Source of the DNA: Desulfosediminicola flagellatus
GTDB taxonomy: Bacteria; Desulfobacterota; Desulfobulbia; Desulfobulbales; Desulfocapsaceae
NCBI RefSeq assembly: GCF_005116655.2
Contig: NZ_CP050698.1
Coordinates: 3,455,489 to 3,519,488, forward strand
DNA length: 64,000 nucleotides
Direction: 5' to 3'
In this document: in pieces, positions 56,238 to 64,000 of the stretch
Position numbering within the stretch: the stretch's first letter is position 1
Layout of the letters: every line of letters begins with the position of its first letter
Notes under the pieces: model-generated
Database searches by the model: none
The model's input: only the letters and a program-made list of their open reading frames with translations
What the model was told of the DNA's origin: nothing
Translations under genes and position numbers: made by a program

Positions 56238-57797
56238 TTATTCAGTTCCGGCCATCAAGTCAGCTCGTCGTTCACGAACAAGATCCGCAAGAGGTGATTT
56301 GATTTCCTCAAAAATGGTCAGAGCCTTATCATATGCTGCTATCGCCTCCTCCTTTCGGCCAAGAACAGAGAGAGCGATACCCTTGTTGTACCAGGCAATT
56401 TCATGGTCAGGCTTTATCTCCAATGCCTTGTTAAATGCCGCTATAGCCTCTTCCTGTCGGTCAAGAGCAGAGAGAGCGTTACCCTTGTTGTACCAAGCGT
56501 TTGCATAATCAGGCGCTATCTTCAAAGACTTGTCATATGCCGCTATAGCCTCTTCCTTTCGGCCAAGAGCAGAGAGAGCGTTACCCTTGTTGTTCCAGGG
56601 GACTGCTGAAACAGGATTTATCTCCAGAGACTTGTCATATGCCGCTATAGCCTCCTCCTGTCGGCCAAGAGCAGAGAGAGCGATACCCTTGTTGTACCAA
56701 GCAATTTCATAATCAGGCTTTATCTCCAATGCCTTGTCAAATGCCGCTATAGCCTCCTCCTGTCGGTCAAGAGCAGAGAGAACGTTACCTTTATAGCTCC
56801 AGATGTCTGCAAAATCAGGATTTATTTCCAAAGACTTGTCAAATGCCGTCATAGCCTCCTCCTGTCGGCCAAGAGCAGAGAGAGCGCTACCCTTGTTGTA
56901 CCAAGCGTCTGCATAATCAGGCTTTATCTCCAATGCCTTGTCAAATGCCGCTATAGCCTCCTCCTCTCGGTCAAGAGCAGAGAGAGCGTTACCCTTGTTG
57001 TACCAGGCGTTTGCATAATCAGGCGCTATCTTCAAAGACTTGTCATATGCCGCTATAGCCTCTTCCTTTCGGCCAAGAGCAGAGAGAGCGTTACCCTTGT
57101 TGTTCCAGGGGACTGCTGAAACCAGATTTATCTCCAGAGACTTGTCATATGCCGCTATAGCCTCCTCCTGTCGGCCAAGAGTAGAGAGAGTGCAACCCTT
57201 GTCGTTCCAAGCGTCTGCATAATCAGGCTTGAGTAAGGTTATTGAAATATAAACGTCTAACGATTTACTAAAATCTCCAGCATAATTGAGTGCTGCAGCA
57301 TTGCTCACCAGGCTTTCAATAATCTTTTCATCATCAGTACGAGTATCCTCAGCAAGCTTGTCAGCTAAAGATACCCCACCGAGATTTAAAGCCAAATGAT
57401 CTAATTCCGCTTCAAAATCATTAAACAGGTTGTACTGCTGATAGGACGAAAGCCGGTGGTCTCCCCGGTCGCAATCCTCCAACCGGATAGGCACTATAGT
57501 AAAGGCCTCCGTTGGCTGTACCCTGGCAATCTCATAGGCCTGTTGTAATTCCTCGTCCTGAAACCCCGGCTCATCACCGGTCTTTTTCAGAGCCGCCTCA
57601 CTAATGCAGATAACGAAATAGCGGGTTTTGGAGATCGCCTTTTCAATCTTTCTTTTCCAGGGTCCCGGCCTCAGTTCCTCTTTATCAAACCAGACATCGA
57701 GGTTACGCTCTTTGAGTCCAGTGTAGATCTGCCAGACCATGTCAAGATCCTCATGGGCGTAGCTGAGAAATATTCGTGTTTTTCCTGCGTTCAACAT
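56238..57797 (-). CDS. TIR-domain protein with 9 TPR repeats (paralogue)
   Basis: About 519 residues. The TIR domain (RIFLSYAHEDLDMVWQIY, DVWFDKEELRPGPWKRKIE, YFVICISEAALKKTG) is nearly identical to that of the downstream gene, including DEELQQAYEIA and YQQYNLFNDFEAELDHLA. Nine TPR units follow. Units 2-3 and 7-8 are almost the same at the DNA level, 510 bases apart, exactly five repeat lengths, indicating recent internal duplication. The C-terminus ends ADLVRERRADLMAGTE. GAGAGG before the ATG at 57797 supports this start over 57809. It is separated from its paralogue by 170 bases. Confidence 0.9.
   Translation of the reverse strand: MLNAGKTRIFLSYAHEDLDMVWQIYTGLKERNLDVWFDKEELRPGPWKRKIEKAISKTRYFVICISEAALKKTGDEPGFQDEELQQAYEIARVQPTEAFTIVPIRLEDCDRGDHRLSSYQQYNLFNDFEAELDHLALNLGGVSLADKLAEDTRTDDEKIIESLVSNAAALNYAGDFSKSLDVYISITLLKPDYADAWNDKGCTLSTLGRQEEAIAAYDKSLEINLVSAVPWNNKGNALSALGRKEEAIAAYDKSLKIAPDYANAWYNKGNALSALDREEEAIAAFDKALEIKPDYADAWYNKGSALSALGRQEEAMTAFDKSLEINPDFADIWSYKGNVLSALDRQEEAIAAFDKALEIKPDYEIAWYNKGIALSALGRQEEAIAAYDKSLEINPVSAVPWNNKGNALSALGRKEEAIAAYDKSLKIAPDYANAWYNKGNALSALDRQEEAIAAFNKALEIKPDHEIAWYNKGIALSVLGRKEEAIAAYDKALTIFEEIKSPLADLVRERRADLMAGTE
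56518..57180 (-). repeat. Recent 510-base-offset duplication inside the TPR region
   Basis: The stretch at about 56518-56668 recurs with very few changes at about 57028-57180 (for example tcatatgccgctatagcctc and gttacccttgttgttccagg in both, in the same order). The offset equals five TPR units. Confidence 0.85.
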
Positions 57798-58441
57798 AAC
57801 GCCTCTCAATGTAACGTACTCATTTGATATGGAAGAACAACAGCGAGTTATATTATTGGATTACCAGCATTCTCGAAAGGTGTCAAATTCCAACCTAGTG
57901 AATGATAGAAAGAGCGGGAGCCAGGCACCCGCCACGATCATTGATGGAGCTCTGCAGGGGAAAACCTAGTTGGTTAGGTTGTCGCCCTGGGGCCGGTGAA
58001 GATCTGCGGTCTCTCCGGATTTAGATTTTTGATTGCATTTTGCCAGGTCCTGGTTTGTCGCCGGCAATGAAAATGATAGCAAAAAGTGTTCGGTGTCGAT
58101 CGGTGCCGTGCGGATCTGCGGCGGGTCCCTTGGGAAGTGATGGCAAAAAGGTGAATCAGATGATCCCAGCTGGGCTATATGGTTTCAAACAACGACCAGT
58201 TGTCCTCAAATCCAATCAAATCTTTTGTAAACAGGGCACAATGTAAGGTATGAGGATTGCGTGGCCTGATTCCTCCATGTTTGGATAGCATTGCTCGGTA
58301 GCTTTTAATGAACACATCTTGTATCTGAAGAGCAGTAACAATAAAGAATCTTGCAGTCGAAATATCCTGATCTTTAAGCTTCACCATTATCCAAATAATA
58401 TTGGGATGGGCTAGCTCTACCGGCTTACCAATGGTCTGCTC
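57798..58441. other. Gap left of the IS6 element
   Basis: Between the TIR gene and the insertion element, this 644-base stretch is more GC-rich in the part 57920-58150. It holds only a truncated frame (58175-58441, listed separately). Nothing else could be assigned. Confidence 0.5.
58175..58441 (-). pseudogene. Possible C-terminal gene fragment truncated by the IS6 element
   Basis: The minus-strand frame runs from inside the left inverted repeat of the insertion element to a stop at 58175. It encodes about 88 residues outside the element, including NIIWIMVKLKDQDISTARF and KDLIGFEDNWSLFETI. The start lies in IS sequence, so the upstream part of the original gene has been lost. I recognise no family, and chance openness is possible. 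Confidence 0.35.
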
Positions 58442-59264
58442 GGTTCTGTCGCAAACTTGATTCATCCGTTGGCTGCTTTGCCGGCTTCTGCTATGCTATT
58501 TTCATTTCCATGGGGGTAGCTCAATGGCAAGCGAGGAAAGGTTTCACGGTGGCCATTTTCCCAAACACATCGTTCTTCAAGCTGTTTTCTGGTACCTGCG
58601 GTATAGCCTGAGCTATCGTGACATTGAAGAACTAATGGAAGAAAGAGGCGTTGAGGTCGATCACGCAACGGTTCAACGCTGGGTTGTAAAATATACTCCA
58701 ATCCTGGAAGCAGAGTTCAGAAAAAGGAAGAAGACTGTCGGTACCAGCTGGCGAATGGATGAGACCTACATCAAGGTCAAAGGTCAGTGGCAGTATTTGT
58801 ATAGGGCCGTTGATAAAGAAGGCAACACCATCGACTTCTTGCTGACTAAAAAGCGGGATAAAAAAGCAGCCAAACGATTCGTGATCAAAGCCATTAACCA
58901 TAATGGTTTTCCCGAGAAGATCACCATTGATGGCAGCGCTGCAAATAAGGCTGCAATCGAAGAATTCAACAGTGATAACGATACGGCTATTGAAATTCGC
59001 CAAGTGAAGTATCTCAACAACATTGTTGAGCAGGATCATCGAAGCATAAAGCGAATAACCAATTCTATGCTCGGCTTTAAATCATTTCACTCTGCCAGCA
59101 TCACATTGAATGGCATTGAGCTAGTTCATATGTTACGGAAAAGGCAACTACAATCACAGGATAATTCCGTCAAAAAATTAGCAGATATTTTCTACTCTTT
59201 GGCGGCATAATTGAGTTGAGAAAAGAGGGGAGATCATGATTTGTGGCAAGTTTGCGACAGAACC
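58442..59264 (+). mobile_element. IS6-family insertion sequence, apparently complete
   Basis: 823 bases bounded by a perfect 17-base inverted repeat, GGTTCTGTCGCAAACTT on the left and its complement on the right. It encodes one IS6-type transposase. The 8 bases outside each end differ (gtctgctc on the left, aaaaggtc on the right), so the usual 8-base target duplication is absent. This suggests deletion or recombination next to the element after insertion. Confidence 0.93.
58524..59210 (+). CDS. IS6-family DDE transposase
   Basis: 228 residues. It has a helix-turn-helix-like N-terminus (YSLSYRDIEELMEERGVEVD, HATVQRWVVKY) and the catalytic triad in TSWRMDETYIKVKGQWQYL, KITIDGSAANKAA and LNNIVEQDHRSIKR. 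The length matches IS26/IS240-type enzymes (about 230-240), and the frame is intact. It catalyses copy-in and targeted conservative reactions typical of the IS6 family. Confidence 0.95.
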   Translation: MASEERFHGGHFPKHIVLQAVFWYLRYSLSYRDIEELMEERGVEVDHATVQRWVVKYTPILEAEFRKRKKTVGTSWRMDETYIKVKGQWQYLYRAVDKEGNTIDFLLTKKRDKKAAKRFVIKAINHNGFPEKITIDGSAANKAAIEEFNSDNDTAIEIRQVKYLNNIVEQDHRSIKRITNSMLGFKSFHSASITLNGIELVHMLRKRQLQSQDNSVKKLADIFYSLAA

Positions 59265-59315
59265 AAAAGGTCTACCTTATGGCACGGCATCCCCTGCCAG
59301 TGTTACCGCAATCGA

Positions 59316-59873
59316 TTAATAATCAATCCCAGGTTGTGGTTCGATGTCCCGTCGATAGGCATGCTTAATCTCACGCACTTCGCTTACAGTATCGGCTATC
59401 TCGACTATTTCGGGGTGCGCTCCTCTTCCGGTCATGATGAGGTGTAATTCAGGTGGGCGGTTTTTCAGAATCCCAAGGACCTGATCAAGATCAACGAGTT
59501 TTAAATCCAGGGCGTTGTTAATTTCATCAAGGATGAGGGTTTGGAACTGGCCTGAGTCCATTTTTTCATGCACCAGCTCAATGGCATCCTGGGCGTTTTG
59601 GCGATGCTCTTCAAAAGGGTAAGGGTTTCCTTGAATACCACAGAATCCTTTACCTGTTGATGTTAGTTCAACCAGACCATCAAGCAGTTTTACGCCATCC
59701 CATTCGCCTGAATAGATGTCACCTTTCATAAACTGGATTATGCAGACCTTCATACCATGCCCTGCAGAACGCAGTGCCATTCCCATTGCGCTAGTGGTTT
59801 TACCTTTACCGTTACCAGTTATAACTACAACAACTCCTTGTCTTTTCTCCGGCTCCAGCTTCGTGATTTCCAT
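59316..59873 (-). CDS. cobO: Cob(I)yrinic acid a,c-diamide adenosyltransferase
   Basis: 185 residues of the CobA/CobO/BtuR type. The P-loop is VITGNGKGKTTSAMGMALRS, followed by VCIIQFMKGDIYSGEW, LILDEINNALDLKLVDLDQV and LIMTGRGAHPEIVEIADTVS, and the tail ends YRRDIEPQPGIDY. It adenosylates corrinoids to make coenzyme B12. It lies 51 bases from the right end of the IS6 element. Other cobalamin genes are not in view. It could support B12 supply for the radical SAM protein of the peptide cluster, but such enzymes use methylcobalamin, so the link is weak. Confidence 0.93.
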   Translation of the reverse strand: MEITKLEPEKRQGVVVVITGNGKGKTTSAMGMALRSAGHGMKVCIIQFMKGDIYSGEWDGVKLLDGLVELTSTGKGFCGIQGNPYPFEEHRQNAQDAIELVHEKMDSGQFQTLILDEINNALDLKLVDLDQVLGILKNRPPELHLIMTGRGAHPEIVEIADTVSEVREIKHAYRRDIEPQPGIDY

Positions 59874-60120
59874 TTATCGCTCTCTTTGGGAGGACGTTAT
59901 TAATGAATCTCAACTATCTCGTTATCAACAGAAACTCCCCTCTCGATATCTTCGTTGATCGGGAGTCTATGCTTACCTGCTCAAACTCAGCGTTAGATGA
60001 CATATTTTAACCTCGCCTAAGCGAAGAACACGACTTCGAAATATCATATATATGTCTGCGAAAAGAAACCATCAAACGCCATGATCTTAAACAGTTAATT
60101 GAGTTCCAACATAAAACTAT

Positions 60121-60336
60121 CTATTGTCCAAACCCTCGAAATTTTTTCTTAAAAGATGAAGATTCCTTTTCTCCATCAAGAATCCTCCGTAGCATCTGCA
60201 ACTCGGCCCTGGCCGCTCGCAGCTCACCTTCCAACTCATTCTGCTCAGTGAATGATGCTGTTTCAATCATTTTCTCAAGCCTGCTTACATTCTGCTGGGC
60301 TTTGTACATATCTTTTGCAATTGCTCGAATCGACAT
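60121..60336 (-). CDS. Small coiled-coil protein, unknown
   Basis: 71 residues, mostly charged helix: DMYKAQQNVSRLEKMIETAS and ELEGELRAARAELQMLRRIL, ending in a basic KKKFRGFGQ. The heptad-like pattern indicates a coiled coil. I recognise no family. It is separated from cobO by 247 bases and from the downstream gene start by about 90 bases on the same strand. Confidence 0.6.
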   Translation of the reverse strand: MSIRAIAKDMYKAQQNVSRLEKMIETASFTEQNELEGELRAARAELQMLRRILDGEKESSSFKKKFRGFGQ

Positions 60337-60428
60337 CTCTTACCTTAAGTACTGATCCATCTTTATTAAAATAGTATTTTAAAAGTACAGAATAGCATAC
60401 ATGGTATTCACTTAACCTCAACCTGTAA

Positions 60429-60959
60429 CTATTGCAGCAGAAAGCCTCCTTTACCATCCGCTTTGGGGCCGACAACCCGTAATTGCGGAAACACTTTCAG
60501 AGCAATCAGCAACGCCAGCGCAACGGCCAGCATCAGGGCAGGCACCCTCAAAACCGATGCCAGATTAGCTGCATTAAACAGTGCAATAGCTTCAAGCAAA
60601 TCAAAAGTGAACCACAAGGCTAATATCCTGTAAACTCCTCCATGAAAGTTGAAAGCAAAATAGCAGCCGACAAGTGGTGCAATCACCTTAATTGCTAAAA
60701 AAAGTGTCGGTTTGGTCATATCAATTGGAAAAGCCGAAAGCAAAGTCAATACTGCGCAAGCTAACAGCAATACAATGAAGACTGCATTGAGTCGTAAGTA
60801 TTTGCTGCGCTTTTCAGGTGTTGGAATAGCACTGATGGCATACGCAATTTTAACAGTATCAGCAGGAGAATCTGCTGCAAGTTTAGCCAGTATTTCATGG
60901 CGGGTAAGGCCAGTCTGACTGAGCCTTTCTATCTTTTTTGTGAGTGCTGCAAGCCCCAT
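60429..60959 (-). CDS. Membrane protein with N-terminal polar region, unknown
   Basis: 176 residues. A polar N-terminus (LTKKIERLSQTGLTRHEILA) is followed by about four membrane segments: LNAVFIVLLLACAVLTLLSA, LFLAIKVIAPLVGCYFAF, the segment around ILALWFTFDLLEAIALF, and ALMLAVALALLIALKVF. I recognise no family. GAGGAAT lies before the ATG at 60959. It probably forms a unit with the small coiled-coil gene downstream. Confidence 0.65.
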   Translation of the reverse strand: MGLAALTKKIERLSQTGLTRHEILAKLAADSPADTVKIAYAISAIPTPEKRSKYLRLNAVFIVLLLACAVLTLLSAFPIDMTKPTLFLAIKVIAPLVGCYFAFNFHGGVYRILALWFTFDLLEAIALFNAANLASVLRVPALMLAVALALLIALKVFPQLRVVGPKADGKGGFLLQ

Positions 60960-61131
60960 AAATTCCTCTTTTATATAAAATGTCTACTCATTGCGTTTCC
61001 AAATACCATAAACAACCTTTACTATAATATCATCAATTGGAATTATTACAGTATTGCTATGTCAAAGATACTGCCATTACCATAAAGAAGATTATGCAAC
61101 GAGTTAAAACTACACAATGGAGAAAACCCTC

Positions 61132-61827
61132 ATGAAGATCAGTCAAGTACTTCTCATCCTTGTTCTGCTTACACTTCCTGCCGCCGTTCTGGCAGAAGAG
61201 AGAGGACGAGCAATTTCAGTGAAAGGCAGTTCGGAGAACACAGTAAAAGCCGATTATGCAAAAATTCATAGTCAACTCAAGGTGGTCAGTATATCTATCG
61301 AAGAGAGTTATAGCCAGGTGACGTCTAAACTCATCACCCTCAGTAACGACCTGCAGGAGTTTGGTATAACAAAGGATGAGCTCGTCGTTTCAGTTATCAG
61401 TCAGGGACCTGAATACCAATGGCGAAATAACTCTCGCGAATTACTCGGCTATTATTCAGCCTGCTCGTTAGTGGTAAAAGTCAAAACAATTGAAGACGCT
61501 TACAAAATTCATAAAACGTTATCAAAAGAGAGCGCCCTTGCGGTCGGCCACACAGAATATGGCAGGACTGATGCCTCTCAACTGGAAAACCTTGCATTAC
61601 AGGAGGCACTGAAAGCTGCCAGAACAAAAGCAGAAATGATGGTTGAAGCACTCGGAGCCAAACTGGGTCAGCCTGTTCTGATTCGCGAGGCAGGAACTCC
61701 GACGCTAATAAACCATCCGGGAACTCTCCGCATGGCAGAAGCAAGTAGTACTGACCCTTCTTCAGTAACCACCGTTGGCAATGTAACGATTCGCGGAGAT
61801 GTTATTGTTGATTTCGAGATACAATAA
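61132..61827 (+). CDS. SIMPL (DUF541) domain periplasmic protein
   Basis: About 231 residues. A clean signal peptide (VLLILVLLTLPAAVLAEE) precedes the SIMPL domain: GRAISVKGSSENTVKADYAK, LQEFGITKDELVVSVISQGP, SACSLVVKVKTIEDAYKIHK, and the helix ALQEALKAARTKAEMMVEALG followed by GNVTIRGDVIVDFEIQ. Members such as the Brucella BP26 protein and YggE are periplasmic or surface proteins with stress-related roles of unclear mechanism. GGAG lies 9 bases before the ATG at 61132; the frame opens at 61117. Confidence 0.87.
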   Translation: MKISQVLLILVLLTLPAAVLAEERGRAISVKGSSENTVKADYAKIHSQLKVVSISIEESYSQVTSKLITLSNDLQEFGITKDELVVSVISQGPEYQWRNNSRELLGYYSACSLVVKVKTIEDAYKIHKTLSKESALAVGHTEYGRTDASQLENLALQEALKAARTKAEMMVEALGAKLGQPVLIREAGTPTLINHPGTLRMAEASSTDPSSVTTVGNVTIRGDVIVDFEIQ

Positions 61828-61895
61828 CATCCCCATCGCAGGCATGTACAAGCTGAATAACTCTGTAAACACGAGAACACTTGGGAGTGTTCAGC

Positions 61896-62843
61896 TTAAC
61901 CATTCACAACGCGTAAAGGTGATTTGCTAATATACCCTTTGATATTCTCTACTGTCTGAGCAATTATTCGTTGCCGTGCCTCTTTGCTGGCCCAGGCAAC
62001 ATGCGGAGTAACTATCAGGTTGGGAATATTACTATTTAGCAGGGGATTACCATCTTTAGGCGGTTCGACAGTCAGTACATCAAAAGCTGCGCCAGCGATT
62101 ATGCCGTTTTTTAATGCTGCAGCCAGAGCGATTTCGTCAACTATACCGCCTCGTGCTGCATTAACCAGAAATGCTGTCGGCTTCATCCTGGCAAGCGCCG
62201 CCTCATCAATCAGGTTTCGTGTCGCGTCATTTAAAGGACAATGCAAGGTGATGACATCTGCCTCAGCCAGTAATTCATCAATTGACATTCTGCTGTCATC
62301 CGTTGCCCCTGGTCGTGCGCCAACAAGAACCTCCATGCCGAAGGCTTCCGCTATCTTCGCCACCCCTTTTCCAAGATTGCCATACCCGATTATTCCGAGT
62401 TTTTTTCCTTTCAGCTCAATTATCGGATAATCAAGAAAACAGAATTGCCTGGACGTCTGCCAGCGCCCTTCACCAACAGCCTTATTATACTGTAGCAAGC
62501 TGGTATGCAGTGCGAGAATAGAACTAAAAACATGCTGAACCACTGAATCGATCCCATACGCCTGGCAGTTACAGACGGTTACACCAGCCTCTTTTGCAGC
62601 CTTCAGATCAACGACATCCACACCTGTTGCTACCACGCAAATAAGTTTTAACGCTGTGGCGGATTGTAACGTCTCACTATCAATTTTGACCTTGTTTAAG
62701 ATGATTATCTCAGCGCCGTCAATTCTGCTGGCAAGTTCATCAGGTTGTGTTGCCGGGTACATATCAATGCTGCCGCAAATTTCATTGAGCGCATTGAGAT
62801 TACAATCTTCAAGACCTTCTACATCAAGAAAAACAGCCTTCAT
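61896..62843 (-). CDS. D-2-hydroxyacid dehydrogenase (hydroxypyruvate reductase-like)
   Basis: 315 residues of the D-isomer-specific 2-hydroxyacid dehydrogenase family. The NAD motif is GKKLGIIGYGNLGKGVAKIA. The catalytic residues lie in LVNAARGGIVDE (Arg), TVEPPKDGNP (Glu) and LIVTPHVAWASKEARQRI (His). CVVATGVDVVDLKAAKEAGV is the usual substrate-domain segment. It reduces 2-keto acids such as hydroxypyruvate or glyoxylate with NAD(P)H. It is monocistronic. Confidence 0.92.
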   Translation of the reverse strand: MKAVFLDVEGLEDCNLNALNEICGSIDMYPATQPDELASRIDGAEIIILNKVKIDSETLQSATALKLICVVATGVDVVDLKAAKEAGVTVCNCQAYGIDSVVQHVFSSILALHTSLLQYNKAVGEGRWQTSRQFCFLDYPIIELKGKKLGIIGYGNLGKGVAKIAEAFGMEVLVGARPGATDDSRMSIDELLAEADVITLHCPLNDATRNLIDEAALARMKPTAFLVNAARGGIVDEIALAAALKNGIIAGAAFDVLTVEPPKDGNPLLNSNIPNLIVTPHVAWASKEARQRIIAQTVENIKGYISKSPLRVVNG

Positions 62844-63054
62844 CGCACTTCCTTTTGTATTGTGTTCGTGGTTCTATCGCTTCAGTTTTTTTCAAATTTG
62901 CCGCTTACTAGATAATACCCGACCGAAAACCGCAAATTTCACCAGCTCTTTCGCTGGTCTCAAATTGTAATCCTCACAAGACTCCGAGTATTCCTACGGT
63001 TAAAATTATAAGTCACCTTGAACTTGAAAAAATTTGCCGGTTTCTATTCAGATC

Positions 63055-63480
63055 CTAGATATCGTTAAATCCACCATATTGGTCTTCAAAAAGTTGCTTG
63101 CCATTTTGAAGAAAATTCTCAAAATCCCAGGCTGATGTCGAAAGACGATGAGCATATTCATCTTTAAATACATAAGCCATCGCAGATACGGTTTCACCAT
63201 CACTGTCCCGGGCTACAGAAACCGGAATACGATTGTACATCTCCCCCTCAAACAGATCCAGGCGTTTAACGGCATCAGCTGGAACGTTGAGATAAAGAAT
63301 ACCTGTCACCTTCTGTCCGGCTTCTGAGATTATTCCCGGATACTGCTCTCCTTGAACCTGAAAGCGCTGGTATCCAGACAACGTAACGCTCACAGATTCC
63401 AGAAGGGTTCCGGATACTTCCCTCATTATGTCAGGAGCCATCAACGTGCCATATGTAAATAGATTCACACGAATTTCCAT
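63055..63480 (-). CDS. Gamma-glutamylcyclotransferase (AIG2-like) family protein
   Basis: About 141 residues. The hallmark YGTLM lies at the start (NLFTYGTLMAPDIM), followed by LSGYQRFQVQGEQYPGI, GILYLNVPADAVKRLDLFEG and EMYNRIPVSV. The fold acts on gamma-glutamyl amides or releases 5-oxoproline; the glutamate in FEGEMY is the usual catalytic position. The substrate cannot be told. Either ATG at 63489 or 63480 may start it. Confidence 0.85.
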   Translation of the reverse strand: MEIRVNLFTYGTLMAPDIMREVSGTLLESVSVTLSGYQRFQVQGEQYPGIISEAGQKVTGILYLNVPADAVKRLDLFEGEMYNRIPVSVARDSDGETVSAMAYVFKDEYAHRLSTSAWDFENFLQNGKQLFEDQYGGFNDI

Positions 63481-63620
63481 TTGTAACATCTTTCAATATA
63501 TGCCTGCAGCAATTGGGGAATAGTATTGAAGGATTGATTTATCAGTATAATTTCTATAGTATCAGTTAGGTACATAGAATCTTCAATTAGCCACTCAAGG
63601 ATTTTACATAATTCAGGGAT

Positions 63621-64000
63621 ATGCACAACATCGGTTTTAAGAAACCAGAAATAACTCGTAGATCAATACAGCTGCTGAAGATAATTACACTTCCGCTGCT
63701 GCTCCTGTTGTTATTGCCAGCTGGTTGTACCAAAAAGGTTATCCCACCGTATTATGGAACTTCCCAGACAACACAAAACCAATCTCCCACATCTGCGAGT
63801 AAAGCATTATATCAGTTTTATAATCACTGGAAAGGCACACCGTACGCGTTGGGTGGCATGTCAAAAAATGCCATTGATTGCTCTGGACTGACAGTTCTGG
63901 CTTTTAAAGATGTTTTTGGATTGTCACTGCCGCGAACAGTATCTGAGCAGGCTACGAAGGGTAAGAAGGTTGCGCGCTATTCACTGCAACCAGGGGATCT
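63621..64000 (+). CDS. NlpC/P60 family lipoprotein (3' end beyond window)
   Basis: About 126 residues are visible before the right edge. A lipoprotein signal (LPLLLLLLLPAGCTKK) is followed by ALYQFYNHWKGTPYALGGMS and the catalytic-cysteine motif IDCSGLTVLAFKDVFGLSLP, then RTVSEQATKG. NlpC/P60 enzymes cleave bonds in peptidoglycan stem peptides; the spr/NlpC lipoproteins act in wall expansion. AGGG lies 3-4 bases before the ATG. The histidine partners fall outside the window. Confidence 0.9.
   Translation, partial: MHNIGFKKPEITRRSIQLLKIITLPLLLLLLLPAGCTKKVIPPYYGTSQTTQNQSPTSASKALYQFYNHWKGTPYALGGMSKNAIDCSGLTVLAFKDVFGLSLPRTVSEQATKGKKVARYSLQPGD

Noticed and set aside
54478..56712. Several plus-strand frames of 60-125 codons opposite the TIR-TPR genes
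   Set aside because: They are antisense readings of the repeated TPR codons.
58462..58701. Minus-strand frames inside the IS6 element
   Set aside because: Antisense to the intact transposase.

Overview
The window reads as a chromosomal segment of a Gram-negative, probably anaerobic Desulfobacterota (deltaproteobacterial) organism, most likely near the Desulfobulbales. Supporting signs are a nine-haem c-type cytochrome lipoprotein, an IMP cyclohydrolase that stands alone without the AICAR transformylase half, FolE2-type GTP cyclohydrolase, an acyl-CoA dehydrogenase with a rubredoxin-like tail, RlpA/TolC outer-envelope proteins and moderate GC. The lineage call is inference; no rRNA is present.

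Layout. 0-10 kb: a PotD-like binding protein (cut by the left edge) coupled to a band-7 protein; a DUF697 protein plus a small membrane protein; a tolC - type II thioesterase - Sfp-type phosphopantetheinyl transferase operon; an ADP-ribosylglycohydrolase; and a glutamate-receptor-like channel protein. 10-30 kb is mostly housekeeping: tRNA-Thr(CGU), the multihaem cytochrome, rlpA, the trpEGDCF operon, rpsT, a cNMP-binding regulator, a nucleotide operon (S4 protein, purH N-half, purN, pyrR, U32 protein), folE2, a PilZ protein, an aminotransferase, a transhydrogenase-like flavoprotein and an acyl-CoA dehydrogenase. 30-36 kb is gene-poor and AT-rich, with ihfA, two unknown membrane proteins and several palindromes. 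36-40 kb: a chemoreceptor and an MscS channel.

40.7-51.2 kb holds a compact three-gene nonribosomal peptide operon and is the most unusual part. Gene 1 is C-A-PCP-C (A-domain code close to proline). Gene 2 is a PhpK-like B12-binding radical SAM protein that carries a C-terminal half-condensation domain. Gene 3 is half-condensation-A-PCP-TE (A-domain code of a known tyrosine type), and its thioesterase has cysteine in place of the nucleophilic serine. Genes 1 and 2 end in similar short acidic/aromatic tails that could be docking motifs. The phosphopantetheinyl transferase, type II thioesterase and TolC at 3.2-6.3 kb, and a cobalamin adenosyltransferase at 59.3 kb, could serve this pathway, but that link is inference.

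52-59.3 kb is accessory DNA: an Asp/Glu racemase, a catalytic-domain-only tyrosine recombinase, two paralogous TIR-TPR proteins with near-identical TIR domains and different numbers of 34-residue repeats, and an IS6-family element with intact ends but no target duplication. 59.3-64 kb returns to ordinary genes: cobalamin adenosyltransferase, two small unknowns, a SIMPL-domain protein, a hydroxyacid dehydrogenase, a gamma-glutamylcyclotransferase-like protein and an NlpC/P60 lipoprotein cut by the right edge. Two dispersed palindromic repeat families are visible: one has copies in opposite orientation at 6.8 and 51.4 kb, the other a single copy at 24.7 kb.
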